Source: Naasia aerilata (lineage in GTDB: Bacteria; Actinomycetota; Actinomycetes; Actinomycetales; Microbacteriaceae). Taken from it: DNA of 64,000 bases. The notes under the pieces are model-generated. The model was given only the letters and a program-made list of their open reading frames with translations, did no database searches and was not told where the DNA came from. Shown in pieces: positions 7,701 to 16,772 of this stretch. The DNA lies in contig NZ_AP027731.1 of the NCBI RefSeq assembly GCF_030296595.1, forward strand, positions 3,327,136 to 3,391,135, given 5' to 3'. A program made the translations under genes and the position numbers. Each line of letters begins with the position of its first letter. Position 1 is the stretch's first letter.

Positions 7701-9695
7701 TCAGGCCGACGCGGAGACCCCGCGGGCCGGCAGGGTCTCCAGCAGGCGGAAGAGGTCGGCGAACTCGAGGCGCTGTCCTCGGCGGTACTCGAGCTCGTAC
7801 TCGCCATCGGAGAGTCGGCCGGCGACCAGGTCCCTCAGTCGGCGGGCGTCCTCGCCCTCCGCGACCACGGGGTTGTACCCGTAGCGGGTGCCCAGTCGAT
7901 CGACGGCACCGAAGATGCGGGCGCCGTCCGCGCTGCGGCCGATCAGCGCGCACGCGGCGGCCATCTGGTGGAAGCCGGCGAGCGTCGACGCCCCGTCGCC
8001 CTCTCCGAACGCCGTGGTCGTCACCTCGCGGAGCTCCTCGATGGCCTCGGCGCCGCGTCCCTGGTCGGTCAGCACCTTGCCGGCGACGTAGCTTGCAGAA
8101 CCCGCCATCCAGGAGTAGCCGATGGCGAGGGACAGCTTCCGGGAGGCGTACAGGCTGGCCAGGGCGCGCTCTCCCTCGCCGAGTGCCCGCAGCATCTGCC
8201 CCTCGCACATCAGGAACTCCGCGCGCGCCCAGTCCTCCGCGTGCTCCGCATAGGCGGCGGCCGCCGCCATGTCCCCGCGCGCCGCCTCGCCGTCGCCGAA
8301 GATCGAGGTCGCGTAGGCCCGCCGCGCGAGGGCGACAGCCGGGATGGTCGCGTCGCCCGTGCGCACGGCGAGCTCGTAGGCGCGCTCCAGCAGCTCGAAC
8401 GTCCTCTGCGCATCCCCCGTCTGGTAGGTGAGGACCATCAGCCCGATGCTCGTGTCCGCCTCCAGGAGGGGCGGCAGCTCGCCCGGCACGGCGAGCGCGC
8501 GGTCGATGTCAGCGATCCCGTCGAGCAGGCGCCCGCGCACGAACCAGTGGTGCGCCTGGCTCCCGGCCAGCCGGACGGCGGTGAGCCGGTCGCCCGCCGC
8601 GATCGAGTTGTCGAGGGCCAGTCGCAGGTCGGGTCGGAGGAGGTCGAGGAGCGCGTTGACCTCGCGCGCGGCGTGCGTGCGTGTGAGAGGTCCCGTGCGG
8701 GCCGCGAAGTCGGCGAGCCAGGATCGGTGCTGGTCGAACCACTCCGGGTCCCCGGGGTCGAGCGCGGCCGCGGCGTGCTTGACCGCGTCGAGGAGGCGGA
8801 AGCGCCGGTCCCCCGCCTCGCCGCGGGACACCGCGACCAGCGACTTGTCGACGAGGCGAGCGAGCACCGCCGACGGATCGTCGTCGTCCACGTCGCAGAT
8901 GCCGAGCACGGCCTCTTCGGGGAAGCCGCCGGCGAACCGGGAGAGCTGCACCAGCAGGTCCCGCTGGGCGGGGGTGAGGAGGTCGACGCTCCAGCGGACG
9001 GCGTTGTCGACGCTGAGCTGGCGCGCCTCCCCCGACCGGCGCACGTCGGCGCCGCCTCCCTCGCGCACGGCCTCGAGCAGCTCCGGACCGCTCAGCACGT
9101 CGAGCCGGGCGGCGGTGAGCTCGAGGGCGAGCGGGATGGCGTCCAGGGACTCGCAGATCTCCTCGAAGACGTCCTCGTCGCCGAGTGCCTCGCCGCCTCG
9201 GGCATCGGCGGCGCGCTCCCGGAAGACGGTGAGTGCGTCCGCGGTGATCATCGGGGCGACCGTCACGACGGTCTCGCCCGGCAGGCGCAGCGGCTCGCGG
9301 CTCGTCACGAGGATCCGCACTCGCGGGCTCCGCAGCAGCAGCCCTGATGCCACGGCGGCCACCGCTCCGACGAGATGCTCGGCGTTGTCGAGGACGACGA
9401 GCGTCGTGCGGTCGGTGATCCGCGGGGCCAGTGCGTCGAGCGTGTGAGCCGGTGCGCCGAGGGTGTCCGCGATCACGGGCAGGACCCGATCGGGGTCGGT
9501 CAGCGAGGCGAGATCGACGAACCACTGCTCGTCCTCGCCCGTGCTCGTCCGTGCCGCCTCGATGGCGAGCCGCGTCTTGCCCACACCGCCGGGGCCCACG
9601 AGGGTCACGAGCCGGGAGGTCGCCTGAGCCGCCCGGATGTCGGCGAGCTCCTGGGTCCGCCCGACGAAGCGGGTCACCGGATGCGGAAGCGCCAT
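7701..9695 (-). CDS. STAND (AfsR/LuxR-like) ATPase without DNA-binding domain
   Basis: A 664-residue signal-transduction ATPase. It opens directly at the ATPase linker TRFVGRTQELADIR, then has Walker A GPGGVGKTRLAIEAA at about 35, Walker B TTLVVLDNAEHL at about 95, and the sensor TSREPLRLPGE. The C-terminal 300 residues are Ala-rich helices that look like TPR repeats. Related proteins normally carry a SARP or BTAD domain before the ATPase, or a LuxR helix-turn-helix after the repeats; neither is visible here. It may act as a protein-interaction module or have lost its output domain. It is convergent with the panE-like gene. Confidence 0.8.
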   Translation of the reverse strand: MALPHPVTRFVGRTQELADIRAAQATSRLVTLVGPGGVGKTRLAIEAARTSTGEDEQWFVDLASLTDPDRVLPVIADTLGAPAHTLDALAPRITDRTTLVVLDNAEHLVGAVAAVASGLLLRSPRVRILVTSREPLRLPGETVVTVAPMITADALTVFRERAADARGGEALGDEDVFEEICESLDAIPLALELTAARLDVLSGPELLEAVREGGGADVRRSGEARQLSVDNAVRWSVDLLTPAQRDLLVQLSRFAGGFPEEAVLGICDVDDDDPSAVLARLVDKSLVAVSRGEAGDRRFRLLDAVKHAAAALDPGDPEWFDQHRSWLADFAARTGPLTRTHAAREVNALLDLLRPDLRLALDNSIAAGDRLTAVRLAGSQAHHWFVRGRLLDGIADIDRALAVPGELPPLLEADTSIGLMVLTYQTGDAQRTFELLERAYELAVRTGDATIPAVALARRAYATSIFGDGEAARGDMAAAAAYAEHAEDWARAEFLMCEGQMLRALGEGERALASLYASRKLSLAIGYSWMAGSASYVAGKVLTDQGRGAEAIEELREVTTTAFGEGDGASTLAGFHQMAAACALIGRSADGARIFGAVDRLGTRYGYNPVVAEGEDARRLRDLVAGRLSDGEYELEYRRGQRLEFADLFRLLETLPARGVSASA

Positions 9696-9782
9696 GGAGC
9701 GAGCGTAGAGAAGCCGGCCCCGTTGCGGGAGGGCGATTCGGACCCGATCCGCTGCTCTCGGAGGACGGGGCTGGAAGGAGAC

Positions 9783-10148
9783 CTAGCTCTCCTCCGCCTG
9801 GTCGGCCGACCCGCCGCTCTTCTGCCACGGCCAGCGCCCGGTGATCTCGAGTTCGAGGGACCAGCTGAGGAAGGTCCGGATGACCACGATGATCGCGAGC
9901 ACCGCGACGCTCTCGAGGGTGGGCGTCACCGCAACCGTGCGGATGATGTCCGCGGCGACGAGCAGCTCGAGGCCGAGCAGGATTGAGCGGCCGAGGAAGC
10001 GGCGGAAGCGGCCGTAGACGAGCTTCTCGCGCCGGATCAGGTGGGCGACCGCGAGGATGGCCGCGATGATCGCGCCCGCCACCACGGCGACCACGCCTGC
10101 CGCATCGACGGCCCGTCCTGCGGCCTCGATCACATCCTGGAACTCCAC
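9783..10148 (-). CDS. DUF1622 family membrane protein
   Basis: A 121-residue protein with three hydrophobic helices, about 18-38 (GVVAVVAGAIIAAILAVAHL), 48-68 around LLGLELLVAADIIRTVA, and 75-97. The segment RFLGRSILLGLELLVAADII with TVAVTPTLESVAVLA is typical of DUF1622. The role of this family is unknown. Gene spacing suggests it may be co-transcribed with the larger membrane protein just upstream (36-base gap). Confidence 0.8.
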   Translation of the reverse strand: MEFQDVIEAAGRAVDAAGVVAVVAGAIIAAILAVAHLIRREKLVYGRFRRFLGRSILLGLELLVAADIIRTVAVTPTLESVAVLAIIVVIRTFLSWSLELEITGRWPWQKSGGSADQAEES

Positions 10149-10184
10149 GTCGCCTCCTCCGGAAGCCTAGAGGCGCGGCGGCTG

Positions 10185-10814
10185 CTACTGCGCGACCGGG
10201 AGGGGATCGTCCCAGGCGGGAGGATCGAGCACCGTGGCGACCGCGTCCTCCTTGCCGAGGTGGCCGGGGAAGTTGTAGCGCGCGAAGCGTCCCGTCGGAT
10301 CGTGAGGTGACTCGGGCATGCGAATCGAGGAGCGCCGGAGGAGCTCGGCCAGCAGCACTGCCGTGTCCTTCTTGATCGTCCGGTTCCGGCTGTCGCGCAG
10401 CACGAACACTGCCCGGGGACCGCCTTTCGCACCGAACCGGAGGGTGATCGCCCGCTCCTTCTTGCGGACAGGGGCGACGGCTGTCAGGGTCGCGTCCGTC
10501 AGAGCGGCGATGGGAACCGTCCGACGGCCCGAGCGGAACTCACCGGTGTCGAAGTTGACCCAGGGCTGGGGGTATCGGAGATTCTGGACGAGCGTCGTTC
10601 CGCCGAAGACCGCACCAAGGAGCAGCACACACGTCACGACGGCGACCGGCAGCGGCAGATGCCGACCCAGGAAGAGGGTGAGCTGGGCGGCGTAGGTGCA
10701 GATCAGGATCGTCGCGAAGTAGGACAGCGCCACCCACCCCGTGTACCAGCGGTAGCGGCCGACGCGCACCCAGCCGTGAGGCAGGACCGGCGCATCCTCG
10801 GGCGGCTCCTCCAT
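10185..10814 (-). CDS. membrane protein, possible PH-like domain
   Basis: A 209-residue protein with two membrane helices in the first third (WVALSYFATILICTYAAQL and PLPVAVVTCVLLLGAVFGG) and a soluble remainder. The soluble part (NFDTGEFRSGRRTVPIAALTDA, then basic and beta-rich segments ending in a family-like NLGK-style loop) resembles PH-like domains found after paired helices in actinobacterial membrane proteins. No catalytic motif is visible. It lies 36 bases upstream of the DUF1622 gene on the same strand. Confidence 0.6.
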   Translation of the reverse strand: MEEPPEDAPVLPHGWVRVGRYRWYTGWVALSYFATILICTYAAQLTLFLGRHLPLPVAVVTCVLLLGAVFGGTTLVQNLRYPQPWVNFDTGEFRSGRRTVPIAALTDATLTAVAPVRKKERAITLRFGAKGGPRAVFVLRDSRNRTIKKDTAVLLAELLRRSSIRMPESPHDPTGRFARYNFPGHLGKEDAVATVLDPPAWDDPLPVAQ

Positions 10815-10859
10815 GACTGGACCCTACCGAGAGCGGCCAGGATGCAGGGATGATGCCGC

Positions 10860-11411
10860 TCAGGCGGGACGCAGCCCGTAGCTGAGGATCGCGTTCCCCG
10901 CGCTCGTGGTGCGGCCCTGCTGGAGGGTCAGCCGCGTCAGCGGGTCGCCCTGCTCGAACAGCCGGCGGCCGGTGCCGGCGACGACCGGATGGACCATCAG
11001 GGTGAGCGAGTCGAGGAGTCCGGCGAACAGCAGCTGGCGGACGATCGAGATGCTGCCCACCACACTGATCTCGCCGCCCTCGGTCTGCTTGAGCTCGGCG
11101 ACGAAGTCCTCGAGCCCGCCGTCGATCAGGTGGGCGTTCTCCCAGTCGAGCTCCCCGCTGAGGCTCCGCGAGGCGACGTACTTGGGAACCGGGTTGATGA
11201 ACGTGCCGAAGGGGTCGGAGTCGCCGACCTCCGGCCAGTAGCTCGCCCACTCCTGGTAGCCCACGCGGCCGAGCAGTACCGTGTCGACCCGCGTCATCAT
11301 CCCGTTCAGCTCCGCCCCGAGCTCCTCGTCGAAGCTGTCGAACTGCCAGAGGTTGGGCGACTCGACCACCCCGTCGACGGAGCAGAAGAGGCCGGCGGTC
11401 AGGGTGCGCAT
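10860..11411 (-). CDS. dihydrofolate reductase/RibD C-terminal family protein
   Basis: A 183-residue protein of the RibD C-terminal/DHFR-like fold, which binds NADPH. Typical pieces are MRTLTAGLFCSVDGVVESP at the start, the cofactor loop VLLGRVGYQEWASYWPE, and a Gly-rich GGEISVVGSISIVRQLL segment, ending with HPVVAGTGRRLFE. Many actinobacterial genomes encode several of these small proteins with unknown substrates. I chose the ATG at 11411; the upstream 13 codons (MAGDPPPPRIGAP) are less like the family. Confidence 0.85.
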   Translation of the reverse strand: MRTLTAGLFCSVDGVVESPNLWQFDSFDEELGAELNGMMTRVDTVLLGRVGYQEWASYWPEVGDSDPFGTFINPVPKYVASRSLSGELDWENAHLIDGGLEDFVAELKQTEGGEISVVGSISIVRQLLFAGLLDSLTLMVHPVVAGTGRRLFEQGDPLTRLTLQQGRTTSAGNAILSYGLRPA

Positions 11412-11503
11412 GGGGGCTCCGATCCTCGGGGGCGGCGGGTCGCCCGCCATGGCGACGCCGTTCCTGAAGCGTGCCGCAGATCAGCGCCGGGCGCGAGGGC
11501 GGT

Positions 11504-12102
11504 TCAGCAGGAGTCGCTGAAGGTGCGGCGCGGATGCTCCGGGTCGGTGTTGTCGATGTTCGCGATGGCCTTCGCGCGCGGCTGCACGCGGTGCAGGTAG
11601 AGCACCTGTGCCTGGTGCCGCACGGAGTCGGCGGGACCCCCACGCGGGCGAACGCCTCCGCGGTGGGGACGAAGAGGCAGACGGTCGACGTCCATGAGCC
11701 GGACAGCTCCGGGCGCAGCAGGAGAGGGCCGTCGACCACGAGGACGGCATCGCCCGCCAGCTCGCGGCCGTCGGCGCCCGGCGCCACACGGAAGGGCTGC
11801 TCGCGCCGGAAGGGTCGGACCAGCGCCTCCTGGAACGCGGTGTAGTCGTAGGCGTCGGCGTAGTACCGCTGGACGGCGGCGTCACCGTCGGGCTCGGCGA
11901 CGAGGAAGGCGTCGATGGACGCGCGCACGGCCGCGACACCCGACCGCTCGTACGCGGCGGCGAGGTCATCGGCGAAGGGCCCCGTTCCGGAGCCGTCGAC
12001 ACCGTCGACCGCGATCACGACCCGGCCGTTCGGATAGTTGTGCCGGACCTCGGAGACCAGCTCGTCGAGGATGTCGGTCTTGGCGGGAGCCCAGCGTGCC
12101 AT
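11504..12102 (-). CDS. uridine kinase-like P-loop protein, frame broken
   Basis: About 199 residues. It resembles the uridine kinase/phosphoribulokinase fold, with the modified P-loop AVDGVDGSGTGPFADDLA (the usual GSGKS appears as GSGTG), the acceptor region RASIDAFL, and VLVVDGPLLLRPEL in place of Walker B. Conservation breaks at the run of five C at 11637-11641: adding one C restores PADSVRHQAQVLYLHRVQP and a plausible C terminus. Replacement of the P-loop Lys by Thr is visible and may mean altered or absent kinase activity. It is divergent from mutY. Confidence 0.7.
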
Positions 12103-12134
12103 GGCGCCAGCCTAGGCCGCCTCCCCATGAGCGG

Positions 12135-12185
12135 CTTGCCGAAAAGTCCCGGTATACCGGCGTCGAAGCGGGATTTTTCGGCAAG
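12135..12185. repeat. 17-base inverted repeat with palindromic loop
   Basis: Arms CTTGCCGAAAAGTCCCG (12135-12151) and CGGGATTTTTCGGCAAG (12169-12185) pair at 16 of 17 positions. The loop carries GGTATACC, itself a palindrome. The element lies in the intergenic region between the divergent uridine-kinase-like gene and mutY, so an operator or a mobile repeat remnant is more likely than a terminator. The A/T-rich centre of each arm stands out against the GC-rich surroundings. Confidence 0.6.
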
Positions 12186-12255
12186 TCGCTTCTCCCCGGC
12201 GCCGTGACAGGCGCCGGCTCCATGACGGGCGCGGGCCCCGACGTAGATTGAGCGG

Positions 12256-13137
12256 GTGACCGGGCCCGTCGACCTCGCGCCCGCGATCGTCGACTGGTTC
12301 TCCCGGGCGGCCCGCGACCTGCCGTGGCGCCGGCCCGGCTTCTCGGCGTGGGGCACGCTCGTCAGCGAGTTCATGCTCCAGCAGACGCCCGTCGTGCGGG
12401 TCATCCCCCAGCTGCTGGACTGGCTGGAGCGCTGGCCGACCCCGGCCGACCTCGCGGCCGTCCCGCCCGGGGAGGCCGTTCGCGCCTGGGGACGCCTCGG
12501 CTATCCCCGACGCGCCCTCGCCCTGCACGCCTGCGCGGTCGCGATCGCCGAGCAGCACGGCAACCGGGTGCCCGAGGACGTCGACGACCTGCTCGCCCTT
12601 CCCGGCGTGGGGCCGTACACGGCACGGGCTGTCGCCGCCTTCGCCTACGGGCACCGGCACCCGGTGGTCGACACCAACGTGCGGCGCGTGCTCGCCCGCA
12701 CGGTCCTCGGGCAGGCCGATCCCGGGCCGCCTGCCACCCGGCGGGACCTGGCGCTCATGGCGGAGCACCTGCCGCTCCCTCGCGCCGATGCGCGGGCCTT
12801 CAACGCGGGGATGATGGAGCTCGGCGCGATCGTGTGCACGGCGCGGGCCCCGCGCTGCGACGAGTGTCCGGTCGCCGACCTCTGCGCGTGGCGGGCCGCG
12901 GGCTATCCCGACTACACCGGGCCGCAGCGGGTGCGGCAGAAGCGCTACGAGGGCTCGGACCGGGAGGCGCGCGGGCGGATCCTCGCTCGGCTCCGATCCG
13001 CGACCATCCCCGTCGACGAGGAGCTCCTGACGGCCGAGGCACCGGATCCGGAGCAGGCCGGGCGCGCACTGGAGGCCCTGCTCGCCGACGGCCTGGCGGA
13101 GCGGACGAGCGAAGGAATCATCCTTCCCGCCGGCTGA
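12256..13137 (+). CDS. mutY: A/G-specific adenine glycosylase
   Basis: A 293-residue MutY that removes adenine mispaired with 8-oxoguanine. The catalytic Glu is in LVSEFMLQQTPVVRV. The helix-hairpin-helix LPGVGPYTARAV and the catalytic Asp in VVDTNVRRV follow. The [4Fe-4S] cluster motif CTARAPRCDECPVADLC has the C-X6-C-X2-C-X5-C spacing. The C-terminal Nudix-like domain that recognises 8-oxoG in E. coli MutY is missing, which is common in actinobacteria. The GTG start at 12256 gives the usual short N terminus. Confidence 0.95.
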   Translation: MTGPVDLAPAIVDWFSRAARDLPWRRPGFSAWGTLVSEFMLQQTPVVRVIPQLLDWLERWPTPADLAAVPPGEAVRAWGRLGYPRRALALHACAVAIAEQHGNRVPEDVDDLLALPGVGPYTARAVAAFAYGHRHPVVDTNVRRVLARTVLGQADPGPPATRRDLALMAEHLPLPRADARAFNAGMMELGAIVCTARAPRCDECPVADLCAWRAAGYPDYTGPQRVRQKRYEGSDREARGRILARLRSATIPVDEELLTAEAPDPEQAGRALEALLADGLAERTSEGIILPAG

Positions 13138-13365
13138 GAGCGGCTCTCGGCCGTCCCCCGGACTGGGCGTGTCGCGCGATCGGCGCGATGGGGAGGATGG
13201 GAACCGAGTCGCCGGCGACACGCCACCCGGTCGCCGGCGCTCCTCCAAGCTCGCGCCGGCTCTTCTGAGCCGCCGCCGCGGATACAGCGTTGGAGCGCTG
13301 CCGCTGCCGTCGCGAGGATCGCCACCCGGTCTTCGCGGCGGCGAGCGGTAGTGATCGTGCCGAGG
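13138..13365. other. convergent gap between mutY and rbfA
   Basis: This 228-base gap holds no convincing gene. At its left edge the sequence GAGAGCGGCTCTC just after the mutY stop can fold into a short hairpin and may end mutY transcription. The rest is GC-rich with no recognised element. Confidence 0.4.
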
Positions 13366-13806
13366 TCAGTCCTCGTCGTCGCCCAGCTCGCGCGGCTTGA
13401 CGTACGGGTCCTCGTCGCCGGCGTAGGCGGCACCCTGGGCGAGCTGGCGCGATGCCTCGTCCCGCTGGCGCGCCTCCTCGAGCAGCGTCTGGATGTGCGC
13501 AGCGTTCTCCGGGATCGCGTCCGCGATGAACTCGAGGCTAGGCGTCAGCCGCGCGGTGATGTTCTTCCCGACCTCGGTGCGCAGCATGCCGGTCGCCGCC
13601 TTGAGCGCGGCGGCGCTGTCGGCGCGCTCCTCGTCGGTGCCGTACACCGTGTAGAAGACGGAGGCGTGCTGGAGGTCGCCCGTCATACGGACGTCCGTGA
13701 TCGTCACGAACCCGAGCCTCGGGTCGCGGAGACCCCGGTCCAGGCGCTTGGCGATGATCTCCTTGATCCGGTCCGCGAGCTTCGCGGCGCGGGTGTTGTC
13801 GGCCAT
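13366..13806 (-). CDS. rbfA: ribosome-binding factor A
   Basis: A 146-residue RbfA, a 30S maturation factor. It has the N-terminal helix MADNTRAAKLADRIKEIIA, the family core RLGFVTITDVRMTGDLQHASVFYTV and LRTEVGKNITARLTPSLEFIAD, and an acidic C-terminal tail. The ATG at 13806 is chosen because the core starts there. It lies directly downstream of infB on the same strand, as usual, but the 178-base spacer with two hairpins is longer than typical. Confidence 0.95.
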   Translation of the reverse strand: MADNTRAAKLADRIKEIIAKRLDRGLRDPRLGFVTITDVRMTGDLQHASVFYTVYGTDEERADSAAALKAATGMLRTEVGKNITARLTPSLEFIADAIPENAAHIQTLLEEARQRDEASRQLAQGAAYAGDEDPYVKPRELGDDED

Positions 13807-13829
13807 GGGTCCTCCCTTGGACAGGGGAA

Positions 13830-13858
13830 GAGCCCGGAACGGCAATGGTTCCGGGCTC
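13830..13858. terminator. perfect 11-base hairpin before rbfA
   Basis: GAGCCCGGAAC (13830-13840) and GTTCCGGGCTC (13848-13858) with a 7-base loop. It lies between infB and rbfA, about 25 bases upstream of the rbfA start on the minus strand. On the transcript it would fold just before the ribosome-binding site, so it could be an attenuator or processing site. A pure terminator would separate rbfA from infB, which is unusual. Confidence 0.5.
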
Positions 13859-13898
13859 CTCCCTCTTTCAGGATCGTGCTGCACCTAGGTTTCGAGAC

Positions 13899-13949
13899 GC
13901 CGGCCCAAGTCCCCAGAGCAAGCGTGCTCTGTGGGCCCAATGGGCCGGC
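13899..13949. repeat. nested hairpin just after infB
   Basis: Outer arms GCCGGCCCA (13899-13907) and TGGGCCGGC (13941-13949) enclose an inner hairpin AGAGCA-AGCG-TGCTCT (13915-13930). It lies 36 bases downstream of the infB stop codon. It could end or stabilise the infB transcript. Confidence 0.55.
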
Positions 13950-13984
13950 TCCTCAACCCCGCGCTTTCCGACGCTTGCGCATCA

Positions 13985-16772
13985 TCAGGCGCGGATCTTC
14001 TCCTTCATCTCGATCGTCTCGATCTCGTCGCCGATCTGGATGTCGTTGAACTTGCCGAGACCGATACCGGACTCGTAGCCCTCACGCACCTCGGTGACGT
14101 CGTCCTTGAAACGACGCAGCGACTCGATGGCCAGGTTGTCGCCCACAACGATGCCGTTGCGGATGACGCGGGCCTTCGCGTTGCGGGTGATCGTGCCGGA
14201 CCGGACGAGCACACCGGCGATGTTGCCGAACTTGGAGGAGCGGAACACCTCGCGGATCTCGGCGACACCGGACTGGACCTCTTCGAACTCGGGCTTGAGC
14301 ATGCCCTTGAGCGACGACTCGATGTCGTCCAGGGCCGCGTAGATGACCGAGTAGAAGCGGATGTCCACACCCTCGCGGGCGGCACGCTCCCGGGCCTTCG
14401 GGTCGGGGCGCACGTTGAACCCCACGATGATGGCGTTGTCGACGGTGGCGAGGTTGACGTCGCTCTCCGTGACCGCACCGACACCGCGGTGGATGATGCG
14501 CAGTTGCACGCTGTCGTCCACATCGATCTTGAGCAGCGCCTCCTCGAGTGCCTCGACGGCACCGGAGACGTCACCCTTGATGATGAGGTTGAGCGAGTCG
14601 ACCTTGCCCTCTTCGAGAGCGCGGGTGAAGTCCTCGAGCGAGATGCGCTTGCGGGCCTTGGCCAGCTGGGCGTTGCGCTCGACGGCTTCGCGCTTCTCGG
14701 CGATCTGCCGCGCCGTGCGGTCCTCCTCGGTGACGAGGAAGGTGTCGCCGGCGCGCGGGACGCTGGAGAGGCCCTGCACCTGGACCGGCCGCGACGGCCA
14801 GGCCTCGGTGACGGTCTCGCCGTTCTCGTCCATCATCGCCCGAACGCGGCCGTAGGCCGTGCCCGCGACGATCGCGTCGCCGACCCGGAGCGTGCCCGAC
14901 TGGATGAGCACGGTCGCCACGGCGCCGCGTCCCTTGTCGAGTCGCGCCTCGATGGCGACACCGCGCGCGTCCTTGTTCGGGTTCGCGCGGAGGTCGAGTC
15001 CCGCATCCGCGGTCAGCAGGACAGCGTCGAGGAGCTGGTCGATGCCGGTGCCCGCGAGCGCCGAGACGTCGATGAACATCGTGTCGCCGCCGTACTCCTC
15101 GGCGACGAGCCCGAACTCGGTGAGCTGCTGCCGGACCTTCGCCGGGTTCGCGCCCTCCTTGTCGACCTTGTTCACCGCGACCACGATCGGCACGTTCGCC
15201 GCCTGCGCGTGGTTCAGGGCCTCCACCGTCTGCGGCATGATGCCGTCGTCGGCCGCGACCACGAGGATCGCGAGGTCCGTCACCTGGGCACCGCGGGCAC
15301 GCATGGCGGTGAACGCCTCGTGGCCCGGGGTGTCGATGAAGGTGATGGCGCGCTCGAAGCCCTCGTGCTCGGTCCACACCTGGTACGCACCGATGTGCTG
15401 CGTGATGCCGCCGGCCTCGCCCGCGAGGACGTTGGTCTTGCGGATCGCGTCCAGCAGGCGCGTCTTTCCGTGGTCGACGTGGCCCATGACGGTGACGACC
15501 GGCGGACGGATGACGAGGTCCTCGTCCGTCTCGTCCTCGAGCTCCTGCTCGAGGTCGATGTCGAAGCCCTCGAGGAGCTCCTTGTCCTCGTCCTCGGGCG
15601 AGACCATCTGGATCTTGTAGCCGAGCTCCTCGCCGAGGACCGCGAAGGTCGCCTCGTCGAGCGACTCGGTCGCGGTCGCCATCTCACCGAGGTGGAACAG
15701 CACCGTGACCAGGTTGCCGGGGCTCGCGTCGATCTTGTCCGCGAAGTCCGTGATGGATGCTCCACGGCGCAGGCGCACGACCGTGCTGCCGTCGCCGCGG
15801 GGGACGCTCACGCCGCCGAGCGACGGGGCCTCCCGCATCTCGAACTCTTGGCGCTTCGTGCGCTTCGACTTGCGGGCGCGGCTCTTGCCGCCGCCACGAC
15901 CGAAGGCACCTGCGGTGCCGCCACCGGGACCACGGCCGCGGCCACCGCCGCCGCCCGCGGGACGCGGGGGCCGAAGCCGGTGCTGGGAGCACCGGGACGC
16001 TGGAAGCCGCCGCCTGCGCCGGCCGGACGGCCGGGGCCGCCGGGACGCTGGAAGCCGCCGCCCGGACGCGCGCCGGGAGCACCCGGACGTGCGCCCTGAC
16101 CCGGAGCACCGGGACGGGGAGCGCCGGGGCGAGGAGCAGCGGGCCGCGGGATGTTTCCCGCGGGGCCGGCGCCCATGCCCTGGCGGGCGGCGAACGGGTT
16201 GTTGCCCGGACGCGGGGCGCCGGGGCGCTGCATGCCCTGGCTGGAGGAGTAGGGGTTGTTGCCCGGGCGGGGCGCGCCGGGGCGAGCGCCGGGACGCGGG
16301 ATCGCGCCCGGGGCGCCGGGCGTGCCGGCGGCGGGCGCCTGTGCGGCGGGACGCTCGGGCTCGGCGGGACGCTGGGGCTCAGCGGCTCGCGGGGCCTGGG
16401 GCTGACCGGGGCGCGGGGCCGCGCTGCGACCGGCGTCGCTGCGCGGCGTCTCGGTGCGGGGAGCCTCAGTGCGCGGGGCCGGCGCAGGAGCGACGGGCGC
16501 CTCCGCGCGGGGGCGGGGGTCGCCGAAGGTGCGGACGGCGCCGCTGCGGGGCGCGCCGGCGCGGGGGCCGGGGACGCCTTGGCGGGCGTTGCGCCCGCCT
16601 TCGTGATGCCCTCGGCCTCGAGTCGCGCCTTCAGCTTGCGGACGACCGGGGGTTCGATGCTCGACGAAGGCCCCTTGACGAACTCGCCCATCTCCTTGAG
16701 CTTGGCGAGTGCGACCTTCGTGTCGATGCCGAGGTCACTGGCGACCTCATGCACGCGTGGTTTGGCTGGCAA
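13985..16772 (-). CDS. infB: translation initiation factor IF-2, two frame breaks
   Basis: With two restored bases the gene encodes about 929 residues. The N terminus [15 protein letters not shown] is the IF2 N domain and starts at TTG 16772 with an AGGAG ribosome-binding site 5-6 bases upstream. A long linker rich in Gly, Pro and Arg follows (repeats of [16 protein letters not shown]). The G domain has [27 protein letters not shown] and VAVNKVDK, then domains II-IV. The frame is lost in G runs at about 16509-16519 and 15966-15970; each needs one base. Because infB is essential, these are taken as errors in the sequence. nusA and ylxR normally precede infB, but here the catabolic island does. 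Confidence 0.95.

Noticed and set aside
13931..16099. A 722-codon open frame on the plus strand opposite infB
   Set aside because: It is a shadow of the GC-biased infB coding strand, with low-complexity Arg, Ala and Asp-rich sequence and no family motif, while the minus strand encodes clear IF-2 motifs.
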